A DNA stretch of 64,000 bases from Ottelia alismoides (GCA_037367405.1 JAZKJV010000606.1:62001-126000); one strand, 5' to 3'; shown: positions 1 to 12,445, counted from the stretch's first letter. The notes: generated by a model not told the origin, from the sequence alone. Numbers and translations are program-made.

Positions 1-2545
1 CTGAAGCAGGGGATGTTATTAGAAATCTTATAATTGAGTGCAAAATGTTTTTTCTCTCATGTCAAATATGTTCGTACGGACAATGCTTTGGAATTTTGCA
101 CTCGTTCTCTCTCACATTTCTTTTAATCAAGAGGTATTATTCATCGAACCACATGTGCTTACACATCTCAGGAAAATGGAGTCGCAGAGAGAAAACATCG
201 TCATCTTCTTGATATTACTCAAACCCTGCTTATCCAGAGTTGTGTGCCTATTTCTTTTTGGGGAGATGCAGTCCTTACAACATGTTATCTTGTGAATCGT
301 ATGCCATCCTTGGTATTCGGTGAGAAAATTCCTTTCTGTTGTTTTTCCTGACAAGGAATTATTCTCTCTTACCCCTTGTGTTTTTGGTGATGTTGCTTTT
401 GTTCACCAGTTGTCTCCTAGACTTGATAAGCTCTCACCTAGAGCTGTCAAGTGTGTCTTTGTGGGTTACTCTCGGACTCAGAAGGGATACCGTTGTTATG
501 ATCCCGTAAACATGTAATACTTTGTTAGTGCCGATGTTTCATTTTTTTGAGTCTGTTATGTACTTCTCACCTACAGGTGACAGGTTGGCCTCATCCACAT
601 CTAATGACGAGGTTTATGTTCCTCCTCCTCCTATTCTGAGTCCACCAACACCCATCATTGTCCCCGTTGTCACGCCAACATCATCCTCACCACCACCACC
701 ATCTCTGCCACTACCACCAAAACCACCTGTCTCGCTATTACCTAAATATTATACACGTCGGTCAGGTCCTGCTCATGCTGCACGTCAATCATCCAGCACG
801 CCTCAGGTATGTTCAGATGTTATTACTAATGATGGGTCGGATAGTGTGCATGTACATGGTTCATCATTGCGGGAGAAATGTGAACCAACGAGTACAATGA
901 CTGATGATCTGGATGTCCCTATTGCTATACGGAAGCAGAAACGCACTTGTGCATCTTATCCCCTTGCTTCCTAGGCTTCCTTTCATCGTCTCATATGGGA
1001 CTTTCAGAGGTTTGCTGTGATTTTGTCTTCTATGGAGATACCACGGAATTATCAGGATGCTTTGAAGATTGACTGCTGGCGTTCTGCTATGGAGGAGGAA
1101 ACGGTTGCCCTACAGTCACGGGGTACATGGAACTTGGTTCCTGCTCCCTCAGGAGCATCAATCGTTATCTGCACATGGGTATTCACAGTTAAGTATCACA
1201 CATATGGTAGTCTTGACCATTACAAGGCAAGGCTAGTGGCGCGGGGCTTCACTCAGACATATGACGTGGATTATATGGATACCTTCTCTCCAGTTGCTCG
1301 TCATTCCACTCTTCGTATTCTTCTGTCTGTTGCTGTGGTACGTGACTGGCCCTTGTTTCAACTTGATGTTAAGAATGCATTCTTGTATGATGATCTGTAG
1401 GAAGAAGTCTACATGCAGCAACCCCAGGGGTTCGCTGATGAGGGGGAGAATCATATGGTGTGTAGACTTCATAAGACAATATATGACCTTAAACAGAGCC
1501 CAAGGGCGTGGTTTCAGAAGCTTTCCCATCTAATTGAACAACAATGATTCAAGATATCAAATGCGGATCACTTGTTGTTCATCCAGACGACTCCTAGAGG
1601 TACGGTTGTCGTATGTTGATGACATTTTGGTTACAGGAGATGATGCTCAGGGGATAAAGATGGCAAAAGCATTTTTGTGACATCAGTTTGTTACGAAGGA
1701 TCTTGGTATTCTACGATACTTTCTGGGGTTGGAGTTTGCCAAGAATGCACAGGGCCTTGTGATGACTCAAAGGAAATATATTACAGATTTGCTTGTTGAA
1801 ACGGGCATGGTTGGGTGTAGACCCCCCGAATACTTCTATGGATCCAAGCATGAAATTATATGATAATGATACTGAGGAAGTTGACAGGAGAAGGTATAGA
1901 GAAATGGTAGGTAAGCTTCTTTACATCACTATAACTGGGCCTGATATTGCCTTGCAGTAAGTCGAGTGAGCCAGTTCATGGAACACCCAAGACATATACA
2001 TATGGATGCTATATATGTGATACTAAGGTATCTAAAGTCGTCTCCAGGAACAGGATTGCGGTTTAGAAAGGACACAAATTTATCCATTTCGGCATGTGCG
2101 GATGCGGATTATGCAGGATGCCTTAAGGATCGGAAGTCTACTTCGGGCTTTGTAGTTTTTGTGGGCAGCTCTTTGGTTTCTTGGAAAAGCAAGAAACAAA
2201 CTGTTGTGGCTAGATCTAGTGCTGAATCTGAATATAGGGCCATGGCACAAGCTAGTACGGAGATGATGTGTGTTCGAGCTGTACTAGGAGACTTGCATAC
2301 AGATGTACCTCTACCTATGCAGCTACAGTGAGATAATCAAGCTGCTTTGTTCATTCCCAATAATCCTGCCTTTCATTAAAGAACAAAACATATTGAGGTA
2401 GGCTGCCACTACACTAGAGATATGATCCAGAAGGGCCTGATTTCTACTTCACATGTTAGTTCAGGGGAGCAGACTGCCGACATCTTCACCAAGGCATTGC
2501 TCAGAGGACCATTCAAGAAGTGTTTCTTCCAAGTTAAGCATGATT
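1..2545 (+). pseudogene. copia pol remnant (integrase, RT, RNase H)
   Basis: Broken polyprotein fragment. The integrase C-terminus shows GYSRTQKGYRCYDP around 463-507. A Pro-rich linker follows (about 625-740). RT begins near 1030 and shows [18 protein letters not shown] and then [11 protein letters not shown], which is cut by a TAG at 1398. The YVDD catalytic motif is read at about 1614-1625. RNase H shows ADADYAGCLKDRKSTSG near 2095-2145 and ARSSAESEYRAMA near 2210-2245. Several frame changes (around 300, 520, 975, 1550, 1830 and 1955) separate these blocks. Such proteins copy element RNA and integrate the cDNA; this copy cannot. Confidence 0.85.
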
Positions 2546-2573
2546 GATATCTATGCTCCATCTTGAGGGGGCG

Positions 2574-2665
2574 TGTAGAGATAATTATGTAGTCGGTGTA
2601 TCGTTTATGCTATTTTTATTTTCTTTGTAGCTACTTGTGTAATTTACCCATGGATTCTCTCTACA
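2574..2665 (+). repeat. partial 3' LTR of copia element I
   Basis: Sequence right after the polypurine tract starts TGTAGAGATAATTATG and contains ATTTACCCA, both resembling the 5' LTR of element G (51172-51337). The similarity fades after about 2665, so the LTR is probably truncated. No TSD was found. Confidence 0.45.
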
Positions 2666-2925
2666 CCAACACTTTTCCCATATTTTTTAGTATAAACCTT
2701 GGCTACCAAATGAGTTTTATATCTGCCCTCTTGATAATTTGTCATAAGTTGATTATATACGGTCATTTGGATTCTATTACATGTACTTGTTTCAAAATGT
2801 CCTCAATTCATGACTTATGGGGGTTGTTTTAGATGAGAGCATGCACCTCCTCCTATGTTGCTTCCAATAACGTGATATTAACATGAGCTTTGCTTCAACC
2901 ACATTCTTAGGTATAACCTGAAGTA

Positions 2926-2943
2926 CAACAACAACAACAACAA
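2926..2943 (-). repeat. (TTG)n 3' tail of the RTE LINE
   Basis: Six CAA units on the plus strand are the simple-repeat tail that RTE elements carry instead of poly(A). It abuts the left TSD copy (2912-2925). Confidence 0.9.
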
Positions 2944-2991
2944 AGCCTTTTCCCACAATTAAGTAGGGTCGGCTACATGGATTCTTTACCT

Positions 2992-5900
2992 TCATTCAGA
3001 TCTATCTTGAGTCAATCCCGGGCTTATATCCACAAAACTAAGATCCCTTCGTATGGTCTCTTTCCAACACTTCTTGGGCCGTCCTCGCCCTCTCTTAGCC
3101 GGCTCAACATCCCAACACTCGCATCTCCTAACTGGTGCATCAACTGATCTTCTTTGCAAATGTCCAAACCATCTTAAGCGATTTTCTCGCATCTTATCCT
3201 CGATCGGAGCTACACCAACTTTCTTTCTGATTACATCATTCCGAATCCGATCTTTACGTGTGTGTCCACACATCCTCCTTAACATTTTCATTTCTGCTAC
3301 ATTCATTCTTTGCACATGTTTATGGTTCACAGGCCAACATTCGGATCCATAAAGCATAGCAGGTCTCACGGCTGCTTTGTAAAACTTTCCTTTAATTTTT
3401 AAAGGAATTTTCTTATCACAGAGAACAACAGAGGCTCCTTTCCACTTTAGCCAGCCGACATTTATTCTATTAGTAACATCTCCATCAATTTCCCCATCAT
3501 GTTGCAGAATAGATCCCAGATATCTAAAGGAATCTCTCTTCTGAATGTTATCGTCACCAATCTTCACCTCGATTCCTTCACCATTGCTTCCATCAAAGGT
3601 GCACTCCATATATTCCGTCTTAGCCCTACTTATACAAAACCTTTAGTCTCCAATTCATGTCTCCAGACCTCAAGCTTCTCATTTACTCCATCTCTAGTCT
3701 CGTCAATCAACATAATATCATCAGCAAATAACATACACCAAGGTAACTCATCCTGAATGTGACTTGTCCACTCGTCCATAATCAAAGTAAAAAGAAATGG
3801 ACTCAAAGCTGAACCTTGATGTAAACCAATGTTGATGTCGAAATAGCCAGTCTTCCCAGACGGGGTCCTTACACAAGATAAAGCCCTATCATACATGTTC
3901 TTTATGAGGTTAATGTATAGGACATGTACTTGTCTCTTCTCCAACACTCTCCACAATATTTCTCGTGGGACCGAATCATAAGCCTTCTCCAAATCAATAA
4001 AGATCATGTGGAGGTTCTTCCTTTTAACTCTATAAATCTCAATTGTTCTCCTCAACAAATGGATGGCTTCAATCGTTGAGCGACCTGGCATGAATCTGAA
4101 TTGATTTTCTTTTACGTTGGAAACTTGCCTCAACCTTCTTTCGATCACACGTTCCCAAATTTTCATAGTGTGACTCATCATCTTGATACCTCTATAATTT
4201 GAACAATTTTGAATGTCTCCTTTATTCTTATAAAGAGGAACCACGATACTCCTCCTCCAATCTTCAAGCATTTTCTTGCTTCGCCAAATAACATTGAATA
4301 GATTCGTAAGCCAAGTCAAACCACGCTCACCTAAAACTCTCCATACTTCTATAGGGATGTCATCCGGTCCTATACCTTTCCCGGGTCTCATAACCTTCAA
4401 AGCCTCCTCTACTTCCTTTCTTTGTATCTGTCTATAGCTTGCACGATTCAAGTAACTTTCACTACAAGCTAGATCACCCAAAGTGATCTCTCTATTTCCT
4501 TCCCCAATGAGAAGTTTATGGAAGTACTGCTCCCACCTAGTCTTTATATCCTTCTGAGTAACAAGCACATGACCTTCCTCGTCCTTAATGCATCTTACTT
4601 TAGAAAGGTCTTTGGTCTTTCTTTCCCTTGCTTTGGCCAACCTGAATATATCCTTATGTCCCTCCTTAGAGTCAAGATTTTTATACAAAACTTCATAAGC
4701 TTTTGACTTAGCTTCGCTTACGACCTTCTTTGCTTCCTTCTTCGCTATTTTGTAGTTTATCACAGTTTCCTCTGTTTTATCCTTAGACATAGCTTTAAAG
4801 CAAGCTCTTTTTATTTTTAGCTTCTCTTGCACCCCTTCACTCCACCACCAAGCCTCCTTTTGACCTGGAGCTCCTCCCTTTGACTGACCTAGCATCTCTT
4901 TGGCTACCTTTCGGATACAAGATGCTACTGCCTCCCACATCTCGTTTGTACTAACGCTACAATCCCAAGTTAAGTCTTCTAAAACATTCTCTTTGAAGCT
5001 CGCTTGCTTCAGTGGAAGATTCCACCATCTAGTTCTAGTTATCTTAGAAACTCTCCTTTTCTTTACCAGCCTTTTAATTTTTACATCCAAGACTAACAAA
5101 CGATGTTGGGTTGTCAAACTCTCTCCTGGGATTACTTTGCAGTCTTTACAACACAACCGATCTCTTCTCCTCAACGCAAAGTAATCTATATGTGTTCTAG
5201 TTGGCCCTCTCTTATAAGTAATTAAATGTCCCTCCCTCTTCTTGAAGAGAGTGTTTGCTATGAAAAGATCATATGCCATTGCAAAATCCAGGATGGCTTT
5301 TCCCTCTTCATTTCTATCTCCAAAACCATGTCCTCCATGAACACTAGCATACCTCGAAGCATCTTTTACCACATGTCCATTAAAATCTCCACCAATGCAA
5401 ATCATCTCTCTTTGTGGGATTCCTTGTAGACTCTTATCCAAATCCTCCCAAAAAGCTTGTTTAGTCCTTTCATCTAAACCAATTTGCGGTGCATAAACTG
5501 AGATGATATTCAGAATTTCTTCTTCAAGCACCAATTTTAGCAAAATAATTCGATCCCCGAATCATTTCACCTCAAACACACAATCCTTCAAATCCTTATG
5601 AACAACTACTCCAACACCGTTTCTACCGTTATCTTTACCTGAATACCAAAGTTTAAAGCCTGTCTTCTCAATCTGCCTTGCTTTCTCTCCAACCCATTTA
5701 GTCTCTTGAAGACACAGTATATGAATCTTCCTTCTTTCCATCGTATCCACTATCTCCATCAACTTTCCAGTTAAAGTGCCAATATTCCAACTACCAATCC
5801 GCAACTTCCGTTGCAATCTCTTTTGGACTAACTTCTTTACTCGCATGCGTCCATTATGCGAGAACCCTTGTAAATTTTGGACTGCATCCGGGCGGTGATG

Positions 5901-6077
5901 TAGCGGAACTAGCTTAATTACCCGCATGCGTTCCTCATGCGGGAACCCTTGCAAATTTTGAACTACATCCAGGCTGCGATGTAGCGGCCCTTGCTCATTT
6001 TTCGTTGCATTCGGACGATGCAACGCGTCGCAAGTAGGGAACGCCCCAACGAAATCTGTATGTTTGCTTAAATCCAT
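2992..6077 (-). pseudogene. RTE LINE endonuclease/reverse transcriptase ORF, two lesions
   Basis: The ORF starts at the ATG at 6075-6077 (MDLSKHTDF). Apurinic-type endonuclease motifs are [34 protein letters not shown] and [12 protein letters not shown] motifs are [44 protein letters not shown] and the catalytic MLFADDIML. The C-terminus ends near 2992. Two lesions break it. At 5562-5564 an in-frame TGA stands where an Arg codon CGA would fit (CpG decay). Near 3640-3646 a one-base loss in a T run shifts frame between the ETKGF block and the AKTEYMEC block. The protein would nick target DNA and prime reverse transcription there. In this copy it should be inactive. Confidence 0.9.
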
Positions 6078-6096
6078 GTTGAAAAGATCCGACTGT

Positions 6097-6159
6097 CATG
6101 AGGCAACTTCTTAAATAGTATTTTTTTAGAAAAAAAGTACTATTTAGGAAGTTGTCTCT
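6097..6159. repeat. 63-bp hairpin insert in the RTE 5' leader
   Basis: A 17-nt inverted repeat (6104-6120 and 6138-6154, 16 of 17 paired) sits inside a 63-bp segment bounded by the direct repeat GACTGT (6091-6096 and 6160-6165). The SINE at 40481 carries the same leader without this segment and with one copy of the flank. This is what a small palindromic insertion with a 6-bp TSD would look like. It is not attributable to a named family by eye. Confidence 0.6.
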
Positions 6160-6429
6160 GACTGTTTTACGCTGGCTGTCGGCTACCTAACGCAACCCTC
6201 CTCATTTACCTGGACTTGGGACCGGCCATGGCTGAGTTATAACATGAAGTAATGAAAAAAAACTATAATTCAAATTGAGATGAGAATAAGCCACACATTG
6301 TTTGTGTCTAGTGTCTCAAGGGTAATCTCTTGCACACTTAATAAGGGTTAGGAGATACTATACATCACTGATATGTTGTGATCGCCAGATAAACAATGTT
6401 GAAAGATGGTTTAAGTCTTTTACTCAGAT

Positions 6430-8170
6430 GTCGATGATATATTGGGAGGCCTTGGGATCTCTCGTCTGAAAGTCATGAACACAGCCCTACTAATGAAATG
6501 GGTGGCAAGAATTTGGGAAAGAGGAGATGAACTTTGTTGCAGACTCATTCGCACAATTTATGATGTACACGTCAGGGTGATTTGGATCTTCGCCCTTCTT
6601 CTGCCACCTTGTCTTCTTGGAAGGGGTTACGCTCTCAACCATGGATGAAACCGTATTGGATATGGCTCCATATCCATATTTGCATCATCCATATCGAATA
6701 CGAATCCAGATACCGATAGTTATCGGTTACATATTTTAAAAATAATATCCGATTATTAGTCAGATACGAATTCGGATCGAATATTCATCGAATAGGGTTA
6801 TGGATCGAATAAAGAGTAAATACGAATATGGATTGAATAAAGCGTATACGAATATGGATAAAATAAAGATCCAATACAAACATGATAAAATAAGTATCTA
6901 TTACAAATATGGGTTCAAACCATCCAATTGTTATCAAGTACGAATTCAATAAAATTACAATCTTCATAAAGAGCGGTGAAATAACATAACTAAATTGAAG
7001 AAACATTAGAGTCGTGGTCCATGGATGGATGGAATCATGGGATAGTCACCAGAATGGCTGTGCGAAATATAGAAATTATTATATTTTATTGGAAGTTTCA
7101 ACGTGCAGATTAATGATGGACTGATGGGGTGGTTGGTTTACATTTATGGAATATGGTTATGGGAATTGGAAACGATGCCTGAATGGGAAGGAATAGTAAA
7201 TAACTTATATTCAAATATGGATATATCGGATTCTGATTCGTAATTTTAAGCGAATTCCGTATCAGTATTCGAGTTTTTTTAAATCTGTTATCTGTATTCA
7301 GATTCGATTAAAAGTCGAATACGGATATCCCGATTCCGTAGTTTGTTGAATACGTTAAGCGGATATCCAGACATATCCGTATCCTTTTTCATCCCTACTC
7401 TCAGCTATCACATGATTCACATCTACCTGAACTTTTTCCCGTCAGTTCTTGGAGATGGTAGTTCTTTTTACTTATGGACTGACAATTGGACAGATGGAGG
7501 CCCTCTGTCAACACGCTTTCCACGGCTGTATGTTTTGGCTGCAGATTGCAACGTCAGGGTGACAGATTGCCGGGAGAATGGAACATGGATCCTTTCCCGT
7601 TCGGTTTGGGTTTTTTGATCAGCGACTCGATGAAATCCTAGAGCTTATTGGGATACGCCAACAGTTCGACGGTCTAGGGGATGGTTGAAATCATTGGACG
7701 TGGAGAGAGGACTTCTCTGTTAGATGTTCTTACAAAGCTGTGAGCATACCAGGAGCACAAACACCTGAGCAGATAATTCGTGATTGCAAACTTATTTGGG
7801 AAACCAAGATTCCCATGTATATCGGCATTTTCTTCTGGCTAGTGCAAAGAGGGCGTATTATGACGAGAGACCATTGGTTTGAGATTTATGGAGGGAAGCT
7901 TGGAGTCTTGCCTGCTATGTGAGAATGATGTGGAAACTATAGATCATCTTTTCTTTACCTGCAAGAAGACCAAACCCATTTGGCAGGAGATGCAGATTAA
8001 TTGGGTAAACCGTGGATCCGCTGATTTATTACGGGAATCAATTTTCACTGCTAGGTGATGCTCACCGAATGAGATCTTTCTTCCTTTTGCAGTCATTTGG
8101 GAAATCTGGTTAGCAAGAATTGATATGGCTTATGTAAAGGTAATCCTGTATCTCTCAACTTTTTAATATA
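6430..8170 (+). mobile_element. L1-type LINE 3' remnant (RT C-terminus and zinc-binding domain)
   Basis: A decayed plant L1 ORF2 end. GGLGISRLKVMNTALLMKW (about 6441-6500) is typical of the segment downstream of RT. After the hAT-like insert, the frame continues with DCKLIWETKIPMYIGIFFW (about 7773-7835) and CLLCENDVETIDHLFFTC (about 7910-7960), the Cys/His zinc-binding RVT module. Frameshifts and stops occur throughout. Joining across the insert restores L1-like order, so the L1 is older than the insert. No 3' poly(A) tail was recognised. Confidence 0.75.
6638..7397. mobile_element. hAT-like non-autonomous element in the L1 remnant
   Basis: About 760 bp, AT-rich, full of GAATACGAAT / GGATATGG permutations and without coding capacity. 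The ends are imperfect terminal inverted repeats (TGGATGAAACCGTATTGGAT on the left; the right end reads GGGATGAAAAAGGATACGGA in reverse complement). CTCTCA occurs at 6632-6637 and 7398-7403, and 6 of 8 bases match over an 8-bp window, so the TSD is plausible but worn. The L1 frame is continuous on either side. Confidence 0.6.
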
Positions 8171-8364
8171 TATGGAGCAGAAACTATACAGTGTTCCTCC
8201 TTTTTGACTCAAAAAAACTCTTCAAGATTCAAGATTCACATGAAGTTGTAGATGTTAGGTTCAACATCATGCTAGTCGAACTGGGTCCTACTAGACCTGA
8301 TCTAAGCCCACTTAAGTATATGGGTTAATAAGTCGGGACTAGGCTGGTTGTTTTTTTTAAATGC

Positions 8365-8877
8365 ATGCCTAAACCATTATATCCATATCATGCATACCTG
8401 TACTCACAACCACATCCGCAACATCGTTATAATGACACAGTGATGAAATATTTGATATCTTCGCATGGATCCATGAATATGGAAGTTGGAGGAAATTCGA
8501 TGTTGAGCTGCGGAGATACATCAAACCCTTATAATGTATATGGTTATGTGTCCTATGGACAGAAAGAATTATATGTTTTCTTCCCTCCTCCTGGTTATGG
8601 TTACAGTGGTGGTAGCTATGGTGATACGTCCGCACAAAGTGGTGTGGTATATGGCACTGGATATGGCATTTTTCAGATTCTTACTATGCAATGGTCCAAT
8701 CAACCTCCATAGGTACCCTTTCCTCATGCTCTATCAACTTCAACATGTTGTTACGAAACTGCATCTTCTCGGCATCGACCTCTGCACGATTTTACCTTTG
8801 CTGCTAAAACTTATCCTCTGATAGGTTTCCTTGCACAAGTGACATGCCACGAATATAAGCACTACAAAGCCATGTAT
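8365..8877 (+). pseudogene. unidentified Tyr/Gly-rich gene relic
   Basis: An open stretch (8365-8709, 115 codons), readable further through a TAG at 8710-8712 to about 8877, is rich in Tyr, Gly, Pro and Ser, for example FPPPGYGYSGGSYGDTS (8578-8628). The composition is unlike the surrounding AT-rich sequence and unlike retroelement proteins, and resembles the low-complexity tail of an RNA-binding-type protein. I do not recognise a domain. No convincing splice sites or start context were found. A processed-pseudogene or exon remnant fits best. Confidence 0.3.
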
Positions 8878-8879
8878 AT

Positions 8880-9290
8880 ATGACATGAATATATGATATG
8901 AGAAAACTACGTTGAATATAGAGACCAAATCCGAAAAAGATACATAAAAGAACAGATAGGAGAAATTGATCCAGCTAGACACTCCAGCTCTGACGATTTG
9001 TATTTTGTATACATTATAAATTATGAGGTTTATTTGTTATTTCAACTTATTTATGCATCTTGATGACTAGATTTCTAACTTCTAATTGCATGTTCAAGTC
9101 AAAAAGATTTCTAGTTGCATGCTTTATATAGTACCGCATATAATGACATATATTTTTAGCAAATACGTGTGTATTTCTATCTTCTTTCTTGATTAAAGCA
9201 CATTGGAAATGTTAATTTTAAAGGAAAAAATAGCAAATTTTATAGCAATTTCCACGAATTCTCACGATTCTGTTGACATATCAGTTTTGG
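8880..9290. other. AT-rich stretch without a recognised feature
   Basis: Mostly AT-rich sequence with no ORF, tRNA-like or terminal-repeat structure that I could recognise. A diverged direct repeat, ATTGATTT(G/A)TGTATGTGC (about 9350 and 9429), lies just beyond it inside the adjacent copia remnant. Confidence 0.5.
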
Positions 9291-9479
9291 GGGCTGACAA
9301 ACTGCATTATCGACATTTAAGGCCATGGTTATGGGGACAGCATCCACATTGATTTGTGTATGTGCTTCAATTTCCTTGCCATCACCCTGATATAGGTGAG
9401 ATGATGATGACAAACTAGGATCGATATTGATTTATGTATGTGCTTCAATTCTGCACATGTTACTTCTCTTTTTTGCCTC

Positions 9480-11800
9480 CATCCTCTAAAACGGCATCAT
9501 TATGATTGGTCTTCGAAGAAAGTAGCATATTTTTTATCGACACCAAGTTGTTGGATTAAGGCATCTAAACCTTGTTTATGTAACCTAGTATCCAAGAAAC
9601 ACTCCCTTGAAAGAGTGAGAATCCTGTTTGCCATATCCTGGTTTAGAGTCGTGGATGGATGTGCAACCCAAACTCCTGGAGCGAACTGTACGAATTCCTT
9701 GATAAATACAAAATGGAATACATGGTCTGACCTTTGTGCAACCATGAAGGCATGCAAGGTAATAAAGTTTGGGAACGTTGTTGTTATACAAGAGTACTCT
9801 GGCCATGTCAAACAAGTGATGGTTCTTCCTCTCCACCATTATCCTATTATGGTGTGTAACTGCACAAGGTTTCACATAGGATGGTTTTTTTCCTGTAAGA
9901 AGCATAGTAAGGGCATGACTTGGCATTGTATGAGTGAAGCACCTGGAGTCCTTAACACGAGTGGCAAATCGATTGGCAACCACGGTCAGGTATTTTGTAA
10001 CTAGGATGAGGATCTTAGATATGCTTCTTGTCATGTAAACAAGCACACATCCTGATCAATGATCAACCAAAGTGATAGAATATCTGTATCATTAATTGAG
10101 TTGACACTAACTGGTCCCCCCATATTGGTATGGACTAAAGAAAAGAAGAAGAGCATTTATTCCTAAATATAGGGCAACCAACCCCGATATGTTTCGTGAG
10201 ATGGAAGTTCTCACATTGAATATTTCTTAGCATGAATACCCTGAAACTAAGTAGGAAATAACTCCTTTAAATCAGAATGGTTAAGATACCCAAGATGATT
10301 GTGTCTAGGTATGATCAAGATCAAACTATCCTTACTATCTTCCTGGCCAGATATCATAAACACCAAGGCAGAAGCAATCTTCCTGTGGAACTTGTTGGGA
10401 CCATCAGAGACTATCGATCCTAGCCTTCCTCGTTACCAGATTTTGCAAGAGAACAATTTGTATATAAAATAAGCCCACACTACAAGTCTTTTGTCATTTT
10501 GCTAATGGAAAATAATATATAATGACAAATCAGGGACATTGATAGCATCTTCTAGCAAGTATATTATCATGTATAATGACGCTCCCTTACATTGTAATGG
10601 TAACCCTAGACCTATCTTTAAGTCTAGGCAATCACGGCCAAACTCTGGTTGTATTATATAAGAACTGTATCAGTTGCACCACTTTCAGAAGTCCGTGAAT
10701 TAAAGGTAGAATTGCTACTTTTGTCATTAGAAGTACCTCTCTCTTATTGGATAATAAGGACCTGACTAACGAGGTGAAATCACCAGTGTTGTCCTTGCTT
10801 GTCATGATCTTGGAGAAAACAACTTGAAGTTCTACTTAGTCTGTGAGAGATTATGCTCGCCACTGAATTAAAATCTGTTGCCACGACGATGGCTGAATTC
10901 TGGTGTTGAGGATGTTGAAATGTTTGTCCCCATCTTCAACCGCTGCAACTTCTTATCAAGAATAAAAGTCCAATAACTTTTAATTTTATGATGACACTTA
11001 CTACAATGACTACATTTCTTATCGTGCCCTATTTAGTGGTCTTGCCTCCAGAACCATGAGACATGAAGGTACTCCGGGAGTCGATAGACCTGATGCTAAT
11101 AATTTGCTTCCTATCTTCTTCAACTTAGATTTGGTAGTAGACCTCCTCCACGAGGGAAGCTAGTCAGAGTTAAGAATTTTGGCTCCGAAAGTTCTTGTAT
11201 GTTTAAGTAAGACCTCTGGAAAATAAAAATGCAATTCTCACAAATTCGTTTCTAATTTTGCATTTGGTCCTTTGGAGATTCCCAGGCCTTATTTATGTAG
11301 GAATGTAAGTACATGATCCATCCACTTTGATCTAAGAGATTCTTAGTAATAGTAACTAACCACTGAACTCCCCTCCGATTAAGATCATATATCTCACATG
11401 TTGGTTGATCAGGAGGCTCCTTTTGGTTAAATATGCTTGGAAGTTTGCTACATATGAGATGATTAAGATTTTTCCTATTAATTGATGCATGTAGTTTCGT
11501 GTATATAAAGTTGGTAATCTGGGTCTTAAGCTGTCAATTTTTGAGGTTTTTATTGTTCCCAAAGGATAATCTTCCTTTATTCCTTGAAGACACTCGATGT
11601 GACCACGTCTGACTACCCCCATTTTCTTAATAGCTACTCCCGTCCGATAGTTGTCCTTGGTGAGCTTTGTGGATTTGAACTGAACACTCATATTGCCAGA
11701 CAACAGTCGGGAGGGGGTTGTAATGCCATTGTCACTTTCAACATCAGGATCCTCAGATATAGTGTCCGATAGTTTTTCACTTTTTTCTAAAAGCAAACAT
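9480..11800 (-). pseudogene. copia gag and integrase remnant of element K
   Basis: Gag N-terminal motif FKSTKLTKDNYRT is read near 11680-11640. A zinc-knuckle-like segment (HDKKCSHCSKCHHK) lies near 11030-10985. Integrase core pieces MVERKNHHLFDMARVLLYNN and SRSLGCTSIHDSKPGYGKQD (about 9890-9620) match the copia integrase region after the catalytic Glu. Frames change repeatedly and many residues are lost. Confidence 0.7.
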
Positions 11801-11804
11801 ATTC

Positions 11805-12055
11805 TATCATGCTTAATTTTATATTTAAAGTCAATTACTTCTTTTGTTTCATTAAGATGGTATATAAAATGTACAAATATATGTATATATATAAAAATAT
11901 ATGTATAAAAAATGATTTATATATTTAAAATAATTAAAAAAATTCAAAACCGACTAATGACCGACTAAATCCGACTAGTCGCCCGACTGCCGACTAATCC
12001 TTAGTAGGTGACCTCGTCGACCGAGTACCGACTACCGCTTTCTGCAACCTTGTCT
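11805..12055. repeat. fragment of the CAGTGTTGCA hAT MITE family
   Basis: AT-rich then CCGACTA-rich sequence that parallels the right half of the complete MITE at 16803-17265 (shared ATATATGTATAAAAA stretch, GTCG/CGAC runs and a CTGCAAC end). The left terminus is not recognised, so this is a partial copy lying between gag and leader of element K. Confidence 0.5.
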
Positions 12056-12329
12056 CCTCTACAATACTGATCAATCAGTCGTGTCTGAATGATTGACCAA
12101 ATGACAGTCTGAAGGAAGTTCCAGGGACCTCTACGATCTAAGCAACTCTGATCCCAAGAATTGATCTCCATAGGTGTCTCCACGAGTCCATGAACTATCA
12201 ATGTACTGGAGATCTCCATGCAAGCCTGTATATCAATAGCCCACAATGATTGTGTGGATACCCACGCCGTGCAAGGATGGAAGAATCTCCATGAAACTCC
12301 CATCCGGGATAATATAGGCTTTGATACCA

Positions 12330-12445
12330 TGTCAAAAATAATAACTAATAAGCAAGCGTGTTTGGGTGGCATGAGATTTATTTGGAAACCCTCTTTTACA
12401 ATAGTGAGAAAATCATGGGAACGATGATGGCTCTTCGGTGGCTAA
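12330..12445 (-). repeat. 5' LTR of copia element K, PBS-proximal part
   Basis: Adjoins the PBS complement at 12317-12329. The rest of the LTR lies at 15197-15252, beyond TRIM-A, giving about 172 bp in total. Short LTRs like this are also seen in elements D, E and G. Confidence 0.6.

Larger units (their letters stand above)
1..2665 (+). mobile_element. Ty1/copia element I, decayed 3' half
   Basis: This is the 3' half of a copia retrotransposon that enters from the left edge. In order it carries integrase, a proline-rich linker, reverse transcriptase, RNase H, a polypurine tract (TTGAGGGGG near 2562) and the start of a 3' LTR at 2574. The LTR start TGTAGAGATA matches the 5' LTR start of element G at 51172, and the protein motifs are close to those of G, so I infer that the two belong to one lineage. 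Stops and frameshifts make it inactive. The right end of the LTR is unclear. Confidence 0.85.
2926..6237 (-). mobile_element. RTE-type LINE, nearly full length, with TSD
   Basis: A non-LTR retrotransposon of the RTE clade on the minus strand, about 3.3 kb. Flanks 2912-2925 (TATAACCTGAAGTA) and 6238-6251 (TATAACATGAAGTA) are a 14-bp TSD with one mismatch, which fixes both ends. The 3' end (left) is a (TTG)n tail, read as (CAA)n at 2926-2943 on the plus strand, typical of plant RTE elements. The 5' leader (6078-6237) includes a 63-bp hairpin at 6097-6159. There is a single ORF with endonuclease and RT domains. The near-perfect TSD and only two clear coding lesions suggest a fairly young insertion. 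Confidence 0.92.
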
